DNA of 64,000 nucleotides from Chionis minor (taxonomy: Eukaryota > Chordata > Aves > Charadriiformes > Chionididae), in assembly GCA_013398295.1 (NCBI GenBank), contig VZSF01007706.1:632533-696532 (forward strand), written 5' to 3'. Of the stretch, positions 25,146 through 38,400 are shown in pieces; within the stretch, counting starts at the first letter, position 1; every line of letters begins with the position of its first letter. The position numbers and the translations under genes were made by a program. The notes below the pieces were generated by a model. The model searched no databases. It worked only from the letters and a program-made list of their open reading frames with translations, and had not been told where the DNA came from.

Positions 25146-25190
25146 ACACAGACACACAGACACAGACACAGACACACACACACACACAGA
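25146..25190. repeat. CA-rich microsatellite
   Basis: Mixed CACAGA and CA dinucleotide repeats run up to a GAGAGGG boundary. The pure CA part is about 16 nt. Confidence 0.9.
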
Positions 25191-25289
25191 GAGGGAAGGG
25201 AAGGACAGCTTAAACAGACGAAATTAAAGGAAGAATTTCATGCACGTCAGCATTCCAACTAGGTAGTTGTTACGACTACAAACAGCACC

Positions 25290-25440
25290 CAAGGATTCTG
25301 AGAGCCGCAGTCTGTCCGTCCGTCCATCCATCCCTCCGTCCCTGCTCTGCTACCGGGCGGCGGCGGCGGCGGCTCGGGGGAACAGCGCCACCTGCTGGGC
25401 TGCGCCTCCCGCCGCCGCCGCCTCGGAGATCCCCAGTACA
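25290..25440. promoter_or_regulatory. CpG-rich patch with GGC repeats
   Basis: This is a sharp GC- and CpG-rich patch in AT-rich surroundings. It contains TCCG/TCCA repeats (25315-25340), a GGCGGC run (25357-25373), a CTCF-like motif and a CCGCCGCCGCC run (25408-25420). By eye there are about twenty CpGs in 140 bp, far above the background of this window. Such patches in vertebrates usually mark promoters or insulators, but this one is shorter than a standard CpG island and no downstream gene is recognised. It could belong to a noncoding RNA promoter or a gene outside the window. Confidence 0.5.
25385..25398 (-). promoter_or_regulatory. CTCF-type binding motif
   Basis: The minus strand reads CCAGCAGGTGGCGC. 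This matches every position of the published CTCF core consensus CCASYAGRKGGCRS. It sits inside the CpG-rich patch, a typical setting. CTCF binds such sites to organise chromatin loops. Occupancy cannot be inferred from sequence alone. Confidence 0.6.
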
Positions 25441-25734
25441 TTTTTCTCGGGATAATTCTTTTCTTTAAAACAGGAGCCTTCGGAGTTCGTAATATGTTTA
25501 CATTTAATGATATTCTCCTTTTTCTGCGTTTAAACAGAGATACAGGTCTCTGCCAGCAAAGCCGATGAAGGGAGTAAATTTACCTCTTAAAGTTTTATCC
25601 ATGTAACGCTGATGAACACACGTTATGTGTCTCTTCTGCTCTCCTAGAGGAATCTAAGGAAATCTCCCATAGCTAGTCAAAAGGACGGAAAGTTTACACA
25701 AACCCATTTTGGGGTCATAAAGGCACTCAGCGCT

Positions 25735-25910
25735 GTAAATTGATGTGATTTTCTCACCCCACCCTCTGCCCCCCGACACCCACCGCCCTGGCCAGAGATG
25801 AGCAGCCCCGGCGGCAGCAGCAGCGCACACAGACAGACAGACACAGCCAGACAGACAGAGGCCCGCAGGCACGACGTCCTTGCGGTGCAGGAAGGGGTGA
25901 GCGCCCCTCT
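25735..25910 (+). other. Second GC-rich patch with possible first exon
   Basis: GC-rich sequence contains an ATG at 25798, with G at -3 and A at +4. It opens a 45-codon frame, MSSPGGSSSAHRQTDTARQT and onward. A donor-like GTGAGC lies at 25897-25902, so a coding first exon of about 33 codons is conceivable. The composition is low-complexity (Ser/Gly, then Arg/Gln/Thr from a CAGA repeat) and I recognise no family. The opposite strand has a 72-aa frame beginning with a hydrophobic Cys/Ala-rich stretch, equally unsupported. A noncoding transcript start or plain GC-rich sequence is as likely. Confidence 0.25.
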
Positions 25911-26501
25911 GCTGTTTGTGGCTGCACGTATATGAAAATCAGTGATACAATCTATGCTTTCCAGTAAAAAATACTGGGAAAAATATTAATGGCAAGACCA
26001 CATTCCCATTGCCTGATACTGCTTTACCTCTATGTTAATCCTGCTTAAAGAGAGCACAGACAAATACTCAGCATCATGAGAGCTTGCCGATCATGTTTAA
26101 ACTCTACTAGCTACCGCATTTTATTTCCGGCATAATAAAAGTGATTTTGGTTTGGTGTTCTTTTGGGTTTTTTTGTGTTTCTGTCCATCCGTCTCCCCCT
26201 CCCCTCCCAAGGGTGGGTTATGTAAATTTTTGGCACTACAGACAACTTTTGACTATGCGAGGAGTAACATGGGGTTTGAATTGAAAAAGCAGACACAAGA
26301 TGCAATCTGTGTTAAGCAACATCCTCTAAAGCAAAGGCAGACCAACCAGAACAAACAGCTTCAGGCAAACTAGCAGAGTAAACAAGGGAACGCAGAGAGA
26401 GAACAAGGCAAGACCAGAGAGAGGCTGTGTTGCACTTTCTTTGGAGCTGGAGGTCTTGGAGGTTTTCAGCGACTCCCAGCTCCATCTGTCTACAGGAAGT
26501 C
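25911..26501. other. Unannotated stretch downstream of the GC patches
   Basis: Nothing is recognised. It includes T-rich and C-rich short tracts near 26160-26210. Frames of 60-73 aa have no domain. Confidence 0.5.
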
Positions 26502-26519
26502 TTTTTTTTTTTTTTTTTT
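26502..26519. repeat. Homopolymer T18
   Basis: Eighteen consecutive T on the plus strand. No mobile-element body was recognised beside it, so I do not call it a retroposon tail. Confidence 0.9.
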
Positions 26520-26678
26520 GCCACTGGCATGAGAGTTAAAATTCTGCTGTGGGACTGGGAGAGATGACGTTCATGGTGCTTTATAACTCCCTAATTAATT
26601 TCTCTCCTGCGAAAGAGCACAGCATCAAAATATTTTAATACAATAACTGGTCTCGGACAATTTCTCAGTCGCCCCTTA

Positions 26679-26765
26679 GGATCTGATTCTGCAACTTAAT
26701 CCACTGATACCAGCTCCTGTACTGCTGACTTCACTAGAGCTCCATGGGTGCAAGAATCATCTCCC
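26679..26765. mobile_element. Possible ancient MITE-like relic
   Basis: GGATCTGATTCTGCAA (26679-26694) opens the segment, and TGCAAGAATCAT (26749-26760) closes it in inverted orientation. The arrangement and the internal CTTCACTAGAGCTCCATGGG part recall an old amniote repeat whose ends read GGATCTGATYCTGCAA and whose interior carries a gacttcaatggag-like block. Homology is inferred from memory only. Confidence 0.35.
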
Positions 26766-27779
26766 ATTGACTACTTTGCACAGCCACGGCTTTCTTCTGT
26801 CTAGACTTTGCTGGTGGACACTTATTATTCTGCAAAGTAATTTAACTCCTTCCACCCATATGTTCGGTTTTTGTCTTCTGTTCATATGTGCTTAGCTAGT
26901 AAATTGTCTGTTAATTAGATTTTGTCCCGAGGCTCTTAACGATCAGTCAGTATTTCATTATTGCTATTCTTTTTTTGTCCAAATAAAATCTCAGTTGAGA
27001 TGAAAATCTTTTTCAAAAGGTGGACTGCCTTGCAAACTACTAGCAAGCATATAGTGTTAAAACACAGTTGTGAGTCAAACTGGATAATTCATGTTTTTCC
27101 ATTTGTCTGTGAACACACAGTAAGATACAAAACCTCAATTCCCATGAAATTTTGATGTAGAATCATTAGCTTTTTTTAAAAAAAATCTTGAAACACTACT
27201 GAAGAAATTGCAATTTACTATACAAATCATATTTTAACAGAAGTAATGCTATAGTAATGTGATTTTATGTGTATGTGTTTATCCGTGTAATACTACAGAT
27301 GAGGATGCAATGTTCTTTAGTTTCAAAAGGCATTCAACATCTTTTAGAAATACAAGCAATCCTGTAACAAAAGATTCCATTATTTTCTACTTTATGTATT
27401 TCCCTTTCAGATGTAATGATTTTCAGAAGTTGTTAGGGTTCCTGGGGTCAATAGACAGTGTTAGAGTCCATTAGGTGTACAAGAAATCAGAGCTATGAAA
27501 AGCAGTCATGATGAGGAACATAAAAAACAATTATCCAAAAAATGTTGGAAGTATTATTAAGTACAGATGTTGTTCTGTAAAGCAAGGCATCTGATGCAAG
27601 GAGAAGCATCCTCAGGCTCTGCAATGGCCAGTCAGGACGTTGTTTGTCCCTTTTAGGGCTGTGGAAGAAAGCTCAGTGTATGGATACCAAAGACATCTAT
27701 TTACAAGCAAAATTCAGAAGGTTTGTGAGGGCAGTAGGTTACACCCACTACATTATCTTATGATTTTCCCTGGACCCTG
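26766..27779. other. Unannotated AT-rich stretch
   Basis: No exon, RNA gene or mobile element recognised. Confidence 0.5.
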
Positions 27780-28080
27780 CAGTCTGGCTTTAGAGCTTGC
27801 TGATGTGGGGTCCTCCACAGATGCAGTGTGGATGCCCGTTCCACCATGGCCTCTCCAGGGGCTGCAGGGGAACCCGTCCTTGGATGCCCGGAGCACCACC
27901 GCCTCCTCCTCCCCCTCTCCCCTTGGGGCTTCCCAGGCTGTTTCTTACATTTTCCCCCCCCTTATCCCTGGCTGCTGGGCAGCCTTTTGCCCTTTCTGAC
28001 ACAGGCTTTCCCCATGGCGCTGCCAAGGGGAAACTGACAAAGAATTTCAGGAAGAGCTTCCTCAAACTCTTCCTGGCCTA
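27780..28080 (-). mobile_element. Second copy of the avian LTR family (partial)
   Basis: Aligns by eye to about 2076-2340. Shared blocks in order are GGGGTCCTCCA, GCAGTGTGGAT, CACCATGG, GCTGCAGGGGAAC and a CCTCCTCCCCC-type tract. These are followed by GGCAGCCTTTTGCCCTTTCT and TTTCCCCA. Divergence is substantial, with several indels. The upstream part, with the long unit array, is missing. The boundary beyond 28080 is uncertain and may reach about 28190. Frames of 91-119 aa through it are incidental. Confidence 0.65.
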
Positions 28081-29744
28081 ATGGTCTGGGCTGCAGGGCG
28101 ATGGGAAGCCATTTGGTGGCTCATTGCTGCTGCTCTGCCCCTCCTTCCTTTTGCTCTCTGCGCTCTGGCCACTGCTCTCCCCAGCCCTTCATCAGAATTT
28201 TCTGTGAGCTAATTTGTCTCAGTGAAGCTTGTAAGGAATACCTGCAAATTAGACTGCTTTAATTTGCTGATACTGACGAAACAGATCGGTTCGTGAAGGG
28301 TCAAGGGAATGTCAGATACGGAGAAAAAATGGCGACGGGACTGCTGTCAGGAATTGAGAGAGGTGCGAAAAGAAGGGAGAGAGCCTCCTCTTCCGGGCAT
28401 GAGGAGCCATTAGGCTGCCCATGCTGTCCTGAGATTATGCTCCTCTGTCATGCTCATTCTCCCACCCTTCCTTGAGGTGACAGCTGGATTTTAAAAACAG
28501 TTACTCATTGCCAACTTTGCAAACATACCATCCTTTTGTATGTTAGACAAAAATAACTTGCCATATAAAGGGACATTAAGACCTGTCTTTGTTCACAGAA
28601 TTAGATATCAGAAGCTGAAAGACACAAGTTTTGCTTCGGTCTGTTTTGGGAATCCAGTTTCTGTTTTCCCTGTTTCAGGAAGTGCTGTTTTGTATTGATT
28701 TTTTGAAAGACAAGGTAGCATTCATTCACAAAATATGACTTGTCTGATAAATCTCAAATCACAGAAACATACTTCCCACACTGTCCTCTTTGGATTTCTA
28801 CTCACACTTATATGAACATCAGTCATCCTGGAAAAGCTGCCCATGCATTCAGAGAAGCCAAACCCAAGATGCATTGCATCTCCTGCTTGTGGACCTGCCA
28901 TCATTCGCACTTCTGTACACATAGTATGCTACTGTGTGTCAGGAGAAGGAGGCATGTAAAGACAACAAAGCAAGATTTTCAGATTAACAGATGTCCAATA
29001 GATGTAAAAAATTAATTAGAAAAATAAAAATAAAGGTCAAATTCCAAATATCTCTCTTTTTTTGACCATTTGTTGTAATTGAAGTGAGATCTTTCTTTTC
29101 TGTGAACCAATTGCTGCTTTCCCGTACAATCCTCCTATGCCAAAATGACAATCAAGGATGGAAGAATACAAAGCAGTCATATTTTTCAGATGCTTTAACT
29201 TCAACAAGGCCAGATTTCTCAACATTAGGAATTAAAAATGAGGAGAAAGAAACAGACTTGGTAATTTTTGAAAAATTATCAAAATGTAAGTCTGAGACAG
29301 TAACAAATTTTTAGAATGGGTGGACTAAGTACTCCATTAATTCTCAGTTAGAACTGAGAAAATGCACACCATCTCTCACCTGAAATTAAAGCTTAATTTT
29401 TATTGTTTTTTTAAATGTCCACCCATTATTCTTAATTTCACTCATGCTAACTTGGCAGTGTTCTGTAGCTTGAAGTTCCTGATAGTTCTGGAACTTGAGC
29501 ACTGAAATACTCAACAAAGGGTGTTTTTCCCCTCTCTTTCAGGGCAGCTGGATGTAGGATGCACCTGACCAAATTCCTATAAAATACCCAGGAGGTTTAC
29601 ATAGGAGAAGCTTCAGGTAAATTTTTGAACCAAATTTTAATCCTTTAGAGGATTCCCTGTAAGCTATTATTAATGATACCAGTGACATTATTATTAATAT
29701 ATTTCATCACATAGTTAAATTCTTTTGTGCTTTTATAATGAAAA
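28081..29744. other. Unannotated stretch
   Basis: 28081-28190 may be the end of the LTR copy. 28290-28480 is moderately GC-rich and purine-rich, with a 60-aa frame I do not recognise. The rest is AT-rich with nothing to name. Confidence 0.45.
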
Positions 29745-29853
29745 TCATAGAATTGTAGAATGGTTTAAGTTGCAAGGGACCTTAAAGATCGTCTAGTTCC
29801 AAACCCCTTGCCATGAGCAGGGACACCTCCCAGTAGACCAAGTTACTCAAGGC

Positions 29854-30102
29854 TCATCCGACACTTCCAAGCACAACTTCCCTGGGCAACCTGTTCCACT
29901 GCCTCACTACCCTCAGAGTGAAAAATTTCTTCCTGAGAGCTAATCTAAACCTACCCTCTTCCAGTTTGAAGCCATTACCCCTCATCCTATCACTAGATGC
30001 CCTTGTAAAAAGTCCGTCTCCAGCTTTCTTGTAGGCCCATTTCAGATACTGGAAGGCTGCTCTAAGGTCTCCCTGGAGCCTTCTCTTATCCAGGCTGAAC
30101 AA
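29854..30102 (-). pseudogene. CR1 ORF2 C-terminal remnant
   Basis: An 82-aa frame reads [20 protein letters not shown], then [20 protein letters not shown] and ends shortly after VV. This is the C-terminal end of CR1 ORF2, in a different frame from the RT part upstream, so at least one frameshift separates them. The stop follows early, before the usual SLEVFK-type block. Confidence 0.9.
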
Positions 30103-30202
30103 CTCCAGCTATCCCAGCCTATCCTCATAGGAAAGGAGTTCTAACTCTCTGATCATCTTCATGGCCCTCCTCCAGACTTGCTCCAACAGGTCCATGTCCT
30201 TT

Positions 30203-31084
30203 TTATGTCGGGGGCTCCAGAGCTGGACGCAGTATTCCAGGTGGTGTCTCATGAGTGGAGTAGAGGGGCATAATCACTTCCCTCATCCTGCTGGCCATGC
30301 TTCTTTTCATGCAGCCCAGTCTACGGTTGGCCACCTGGGCTGCAAATGCACATTGCCAGCTCATGCTGAGCTTCTCATCTACCAAAACACCCAAGTTCTT
30401 CTCCTCAGGGCTGCTCTCGATCCATTTCCCGCCCAGCCTGTATTTGTGCATGTGATTGCCCTGACCCACTTGCAGGACCTTGCACTTGGCCTTGAGCTTC
30501 ATTAGGTTTGCACAGGCCCACCTCTCAAGCCTGTCCAGGTCCCTCTGGTTAGTATCCCTTCCCTCCAGTGTGTCGACTGCTCCACACAGCTTGGTGTTGT
30601 TGGAAAACTTGCTGAGGGTACACTCAGTCCCACTATCCACATCACCAACAAAGATATTAAATAGTACTGGTCCCAGTACCAGCCCCTGAGGAACACCACT
30701 CATCACTGATTTCCCCCTGAACATCAAGCCATTGACTGCAACTCTTTGAGTGTGACCATCCAGCCAGTTCCTTATCTATCAAGTGGTCCATTGGTCAAAT
30801 CCACATCTCTCCAATTTAGACTCCAGAATGCCATGTGGGACAGTGTCAAATGCCTTGCACAAATCCAGGTAGATGGCATCAGTTGGTCTCTCTGTATCCA
30901 ATGCTGTAACCTCACCATAGAAGGCCACCGAATTTGTCAGGCATGATTTGCTCTTAGTAAAGCTATGTGGGCTGTCACTGATCACCTCCTTATTTTCCAT
31001 GTGCCTTAGCACAGTTTCCAAGAGGATCTGCTCCATAATCTTGCTGGGCACAGAGCTGAGACTGACTGGCCTATAGTTCCCCAA
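30203..31084 (-). pseudogene. CR1 reverse transcriptase fragment, inactivated
   Basis: One reading frame spans about 880 bp and is broken only by two adjacent stops, TGA-TAG at 30776-30781. The upstream part reads [20 protein letters not shown] (RT motif 1 region) and then [13 protein letters not shown], which keeps the first catalytic aspartate. After the stops come [15 protein letters not shown] and then [11 protein letters not shown]. The family normally has FADD at this place, so both active-site aspartates are replaced by asparagine (30596-30601). Frame is lost near 30250, in the ...PLYS region, apparently by a small deletion. The element can no longer copy itself. Confidence 0.93.
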
Positions 31085-31086
31085 TT

Positions 31087-34489
<3,403 letters not shown>

Positions 34490-34625
34490 AGAGAATATTA
34501 AATTGAGTTGCAAGCTTGCTAGGGCCAGGATCTTGTCTTACCATCTGCCTATAAAATGTCTGGCACACCTGTGGCACCCTGTAAATAATTTTGTAAGTGC
34601 CACAGTAAATTAAGAGGATCAAAAA
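34490..34625 (+). mobile_element. Possible ancient L3/MIR-type 3' end
   Basis: GCAAGCTTGCTAGGGCCAGG is followed by ATCTTGTCTTACCATCTGCC. Then come GTCTGGCACACCTGTGGCAC, TGTAAATAATTTTGT and AAGTGCCACAGTAAATTAAG. The block order resembles the 3' end of old amniote L3/CORE-SINE repeats: an aagct...gggcagg block, a ttgtctt block, a tgcctagcaca block and a gcactacagtaat block. It is similar in kind to 13160-13262 but not a close copy. Confidence 0.4.
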
Positions 34626-35135
34626 AACAATCACCGCCACCCCCAATTCATCAAATCCAATTTTTGATCAGATTTTTTTTTAGTAGTTTAGCCACTAGCT
34701 CTCTCTAAGCCCCTACTGCTACTTTTATCTGAGTTGTCAAGTTTTACTAATCTATATAAAGAAAGGGCATACTACTGCTGCTTGTAGACAGCTTACTTCC
34801 ATTATCCACCAGAGGGTATGAACCAAAGAAAGTCTCATCGGTCTTTTTCAATGACAGGACAAATGCTCTGAGCCATGTTCATGACCAGGAAATTTGCATG
34901 CACAAAACCATAGACAAAAATCTGAACTCAATCCTTTCTCAAACTTACTTCTTCTGCCTAGTTTTAGGGTGACCTTGTTTGACAAAGTGTGCATCGGTTC
35001 ACTGTCTCCCTGACCTACTGAAAAAAATGTTTTCTATTGCAGTTCTATTGTATCTGTAAAGTTTTTCTAGTGCCGCTATTACTATACCTGATAAATCACC
35101 TGCTCCATATGGAAGATTTGCTTATATGGTCGCCC

Positions 35136-35470
35136 TCATATCAATTCCTTCCATGTCATGGCTTTCTTCAGCCTCTGGAGTGATGTGTGTGCCAGGATGT
35201 GCTGACTCTCCTGCTGCAACAGGAAAATGAGCTCGCAGATCAGAGAGACCATGGTATTGCACCCAAGGAAGAGCTCAGGAGCACTTTCTGGAAAACAGGC
35301 TCCCTTGCAGATGTTCTTGGCTTGATGCCCTGCCTGCCCGCTGCGAGTGCCCTGATTTGGGAGATGTAACGGTTCACCCGACCCCATGTGTGGAGCCTGG
35401 TGTGTGCAGGAAGCTTGAAGCTGTAGTACTTCAAGCTTCTGGTCACACAATTGGGTCACAATTGTTTCTG
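35136..35470 (-). other. GC-richer segment with unrecognised 107-aa frame
   Basis: The composition is richer in G and C than the flanks. The minus strand has a 107-aa frame with hydrophobic and Gln-rich stretches and an overlapping 68-aa frame. I recognise neither. It also contains a hairpin (35410-35439) and a nearby GTCACACAATTG/GTCACAATTG duplication. It may be a decayed processed pseudogene or repeat. No poly(A) tract or intron-exon structure supports a live gene. Confidence 0.3.
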
Positions 35471-38400
35471 AAGATAGCGGTGTTGGTATTGTTCAGTTTT
35501 AAAAATACATGTTGCTACATAATCCTGTATGTTCTGCAAAGGCATTAATCAAATTTTTTTTTTAATTATTTTTATTGCTATCTGTCCTAAGTCGCACCTA
35601 GTCAAACAAAATTACAAATATAGGCCCAAATGATCAGTCTATCATTTAGTATGTCAGAACTATCACTACAGCAGATTTCTGTGTGTTACAGTAGCACCTA
35701 TGATCTGCCAGTAAAATAAAAAAAACCCACAACCAAACAGCTTACTGCTAAGAACAAGCCAACTAAGATGAATAGCAAACTTGTACAAAGCATGATTTGA
35801 TTGCAGTTACGTTAACAGTAGAGAGCAAAAAAGGATAAAAAATCTTTGAGTGTGTTATACACTACATATTATTCACTCAGTTTCACTTCATCATCCAACC
35901 TTTGTAGGTGCCCAGGGCAACCCTTCAAACCTTTGATTTATTTTTGGTCTCATTTGGAAGCTGTCATACAGTTGCAATGTATTAGTTCCAAACAGCAACA
36001 ATTTCAGAAATGTGCAGAACAGAACTGACCAATTCAGTTGCTTTCTACTGGAAGAAGAAAATACCCTAAAACATGTGAAATGTTTGAAACATGAAAGATT
36101 GAACATGTCAGAAATAAATTAAATTCAGATTAAATGCTTTTAAATATTCCTACCATTTTAGCTCTCCAATTATTTTTAAAATCCCTGTGTTTAGGCTTGC
36201 TAGGCACGAATGAGAATTCTTACAATGCAATAAAATTTTAGTTCACTGAGGAAAGAGTTGTTTTCCCCCTTCATTGCTAAAGCTCTGTCCAAAATAATAC
36301 TTTCAAACTTGTTTTTCAAATGCAATAGCAACTCCCTTTCTGCAATATGTAGCATTCTATCAGTTTCTTCTCTTCTCTATAATCTCCAAAACCTAGGACC
36401 TATCTTTTACGGTACACTCATTAGATGGAATCATATACCCAAGCCAAATAATTTAAGAAATGCAGAGTGTCAGGGAGTACCAGTTGGGGTCTGAGAAGCC
36501 AGGCTACTAGGTGAAAATTTGCTCAAGCAACAAGGTCAGCAGATTTGGGGTTTGGTTTTTCCAGGCTTTTTTCTCGGGGATTTTATCTTTGGAAAGTTTT
36601 ATCTGAGTTCTAGCCTTTGTCTTTTCCTCTGGGGTTCTATACAGGCGGCACCCTGATTAAATGAACTCCAGAAATCTCAGTCCAATACTCAACATGGATG
36701 TAAAGATCATATGGATGTGCAAGAGCAGATCTGTTCCCTAGGCTTCAGCTCTTGTGCAGTGGCTCTAATACGTCTGGGAAGCTATGAAAAAACTGCATAT
36801 GTATCACACATGGCTTGCACATGAGCTATATCCCTGATGTGTTTGGAATCAGATAATGCATTAGCACATTGAAATTCAGTAGAGAAATACAGAAAATATC
36901 AATTCCGTTCCTTCTTTTCCCTCAATAGATTAAACCCCTATATACAGTTTCGAGGAAGATGCCTTTACCCTGCATTCTTGTATGAAAAGGAGGGCAGAGA
37001 ACAACCTTTTCTTTCATCTAGCATGCTAGCTTTTTAATTTTCCTTTTCTAATGTTTTATGTGCAGGTGGTAGAGCTGCAGAGAGATAAAGCTTGCCTAAA
37101 ATGAGTATCTTTCCCCAAAAGACAGTGGAATGATACCATTAATCTAAGGGATGAAATCTATACCTGAGGAAAAGGGTTTCACCTTTAAACAGAAGGCTGA
37201 AACTGGCACCCTGCACAGTTCTCAGCTGGAGCTGTTTCATGCTGTATAATTTACTCCAACATGACTTGACTCCAATGTGCAGGATATTCACTTGAGAAGC
37301 AAGGTGCAAGGACAAGTTACAGGTGATTCTAGTTTGTGTTCCCTGTGAACATTCATGCTACAGAACAAACCAGTGTCAGCTAGAGAAATTTGTGGTGGCT
37401 GGAAGAGAGTAGCTGGGATGTCAGTGGCCCGGGGAGCACCCCCACGTGGAAGTGGGAGAAGAGGACAGTTTAAAATGCCTCAGGTAGAGGGTGAAAGCTA
37501 GTTTCACTTCCAGGGCTGGTTGCCAAAGGGCAATCCCAAAGTGATGTGGAGAGGCTGCAGGCCTTTTTGTCTGTCTCTGGAGCTTTAGATTTTAGAGGGA
37601 GCTAAGAGGAAGGAAGATAATAGGGGTCTGTTTTTTCCCCAAAAGACTAAATTACTTTCTTCTATGCAGAATTTTTTTTTTTCGGGCTTTCATGTTGAAG
37701 AAGCAGTAAGAGGAAGGAGAGGTAAAATCTATTTGTATTAAACTGTGCTGGGATTATTTTTCCTGTGTCTGAGTTCCACTGCTACAAGATGGCTTATTTG
37801 CCTAATCCTGAAGTTTCCTGACTTAGGGCCGAAGAAACTTTGTGAAAATAGATATGTGAAATTTAGTTCTGCAGCATGGAATTTTGCTGTTTTGACTTCT
37901 TTTATGGCCTATCTCCAACTGTTTCACAAGTTACTGGTATGTGATGAGAACAGAATATACAACTAACTAAATAATGACAAAAGGGTGTAGAATCTGACAG
38001 ACTGTAAGCTATAGTTATTAGTACAAGAAACAGAGCAAAAAGTAGTGGGATATCAAATGCAATAAACCAAAATGTTATTCTTATTTGTGCTGAATGTGAC
38101 ATGCATAAGGTCACTGAAGAAGTTTGTGTATATTTCTAAAAATCTCAACCTAGGGACTGTTGAGTATTGGAAATCACCTTCTGTGAACCACCCTCATACA
38201 GCTGTGGGAAAACAGCATAAAAATGGTTTCTATTATTTATGAAAGAGGCCAGCATTGCTCATAAGGTGAAGGCAGACACCTAGCAACTCAGACCAGTCCC
38301 ACTGCCTCAAACCAGGAATCTGATTCTCTGCTGAACTTTCTGTCCTTGTTTATGCCAGCTCAAACTTACATAAGTAGTTTTACACTCAGTTTGTATCATC

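Larger units (their letters stand above)
29745..31086 (-). mobile_element. CR1 LINE, 1.3-kb 5'-truncated copy
   Basis: This is the longest CR1 remnant in the window. Reading from high to low coordinates, it contains part of the reverse transcriptase domain, the ORF2 C-terminal region and the 3' UTR. It ends with ATTCTACAATTCTATGATT at 29743-29761, the CR1 octamer-type terminus. It starts abruptly at the GGGAACTATAGGCCAGTCAG block near 31086, an ordinary 5' truncation. It is inactive, as described for its coding parts. Confidence 0.95.

Noticed and set aside
25654..25872. 72-aa minus frame with a signal-peptide-like start
   Set aside because: Cys/Ala-rich start arises from a CAGA/GCA repeat on the other strand. 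No homology or gene structure.
26502..26519. T18 as the tail of a minus-strand retrocopy
   Set aside because: No recognisable body or target-site duplication beside it.
27640..27999. 119-aa frame
   Set aside because: Mostly inside the second LTR copy, with Pro/Ser-rich composition from C-rich repeat sequence.
30161..30689. Plus-strand frames of 114 and 69 aa
   Set aside because: Antisense shadows of the CR1 reverse transcriptase remnant.
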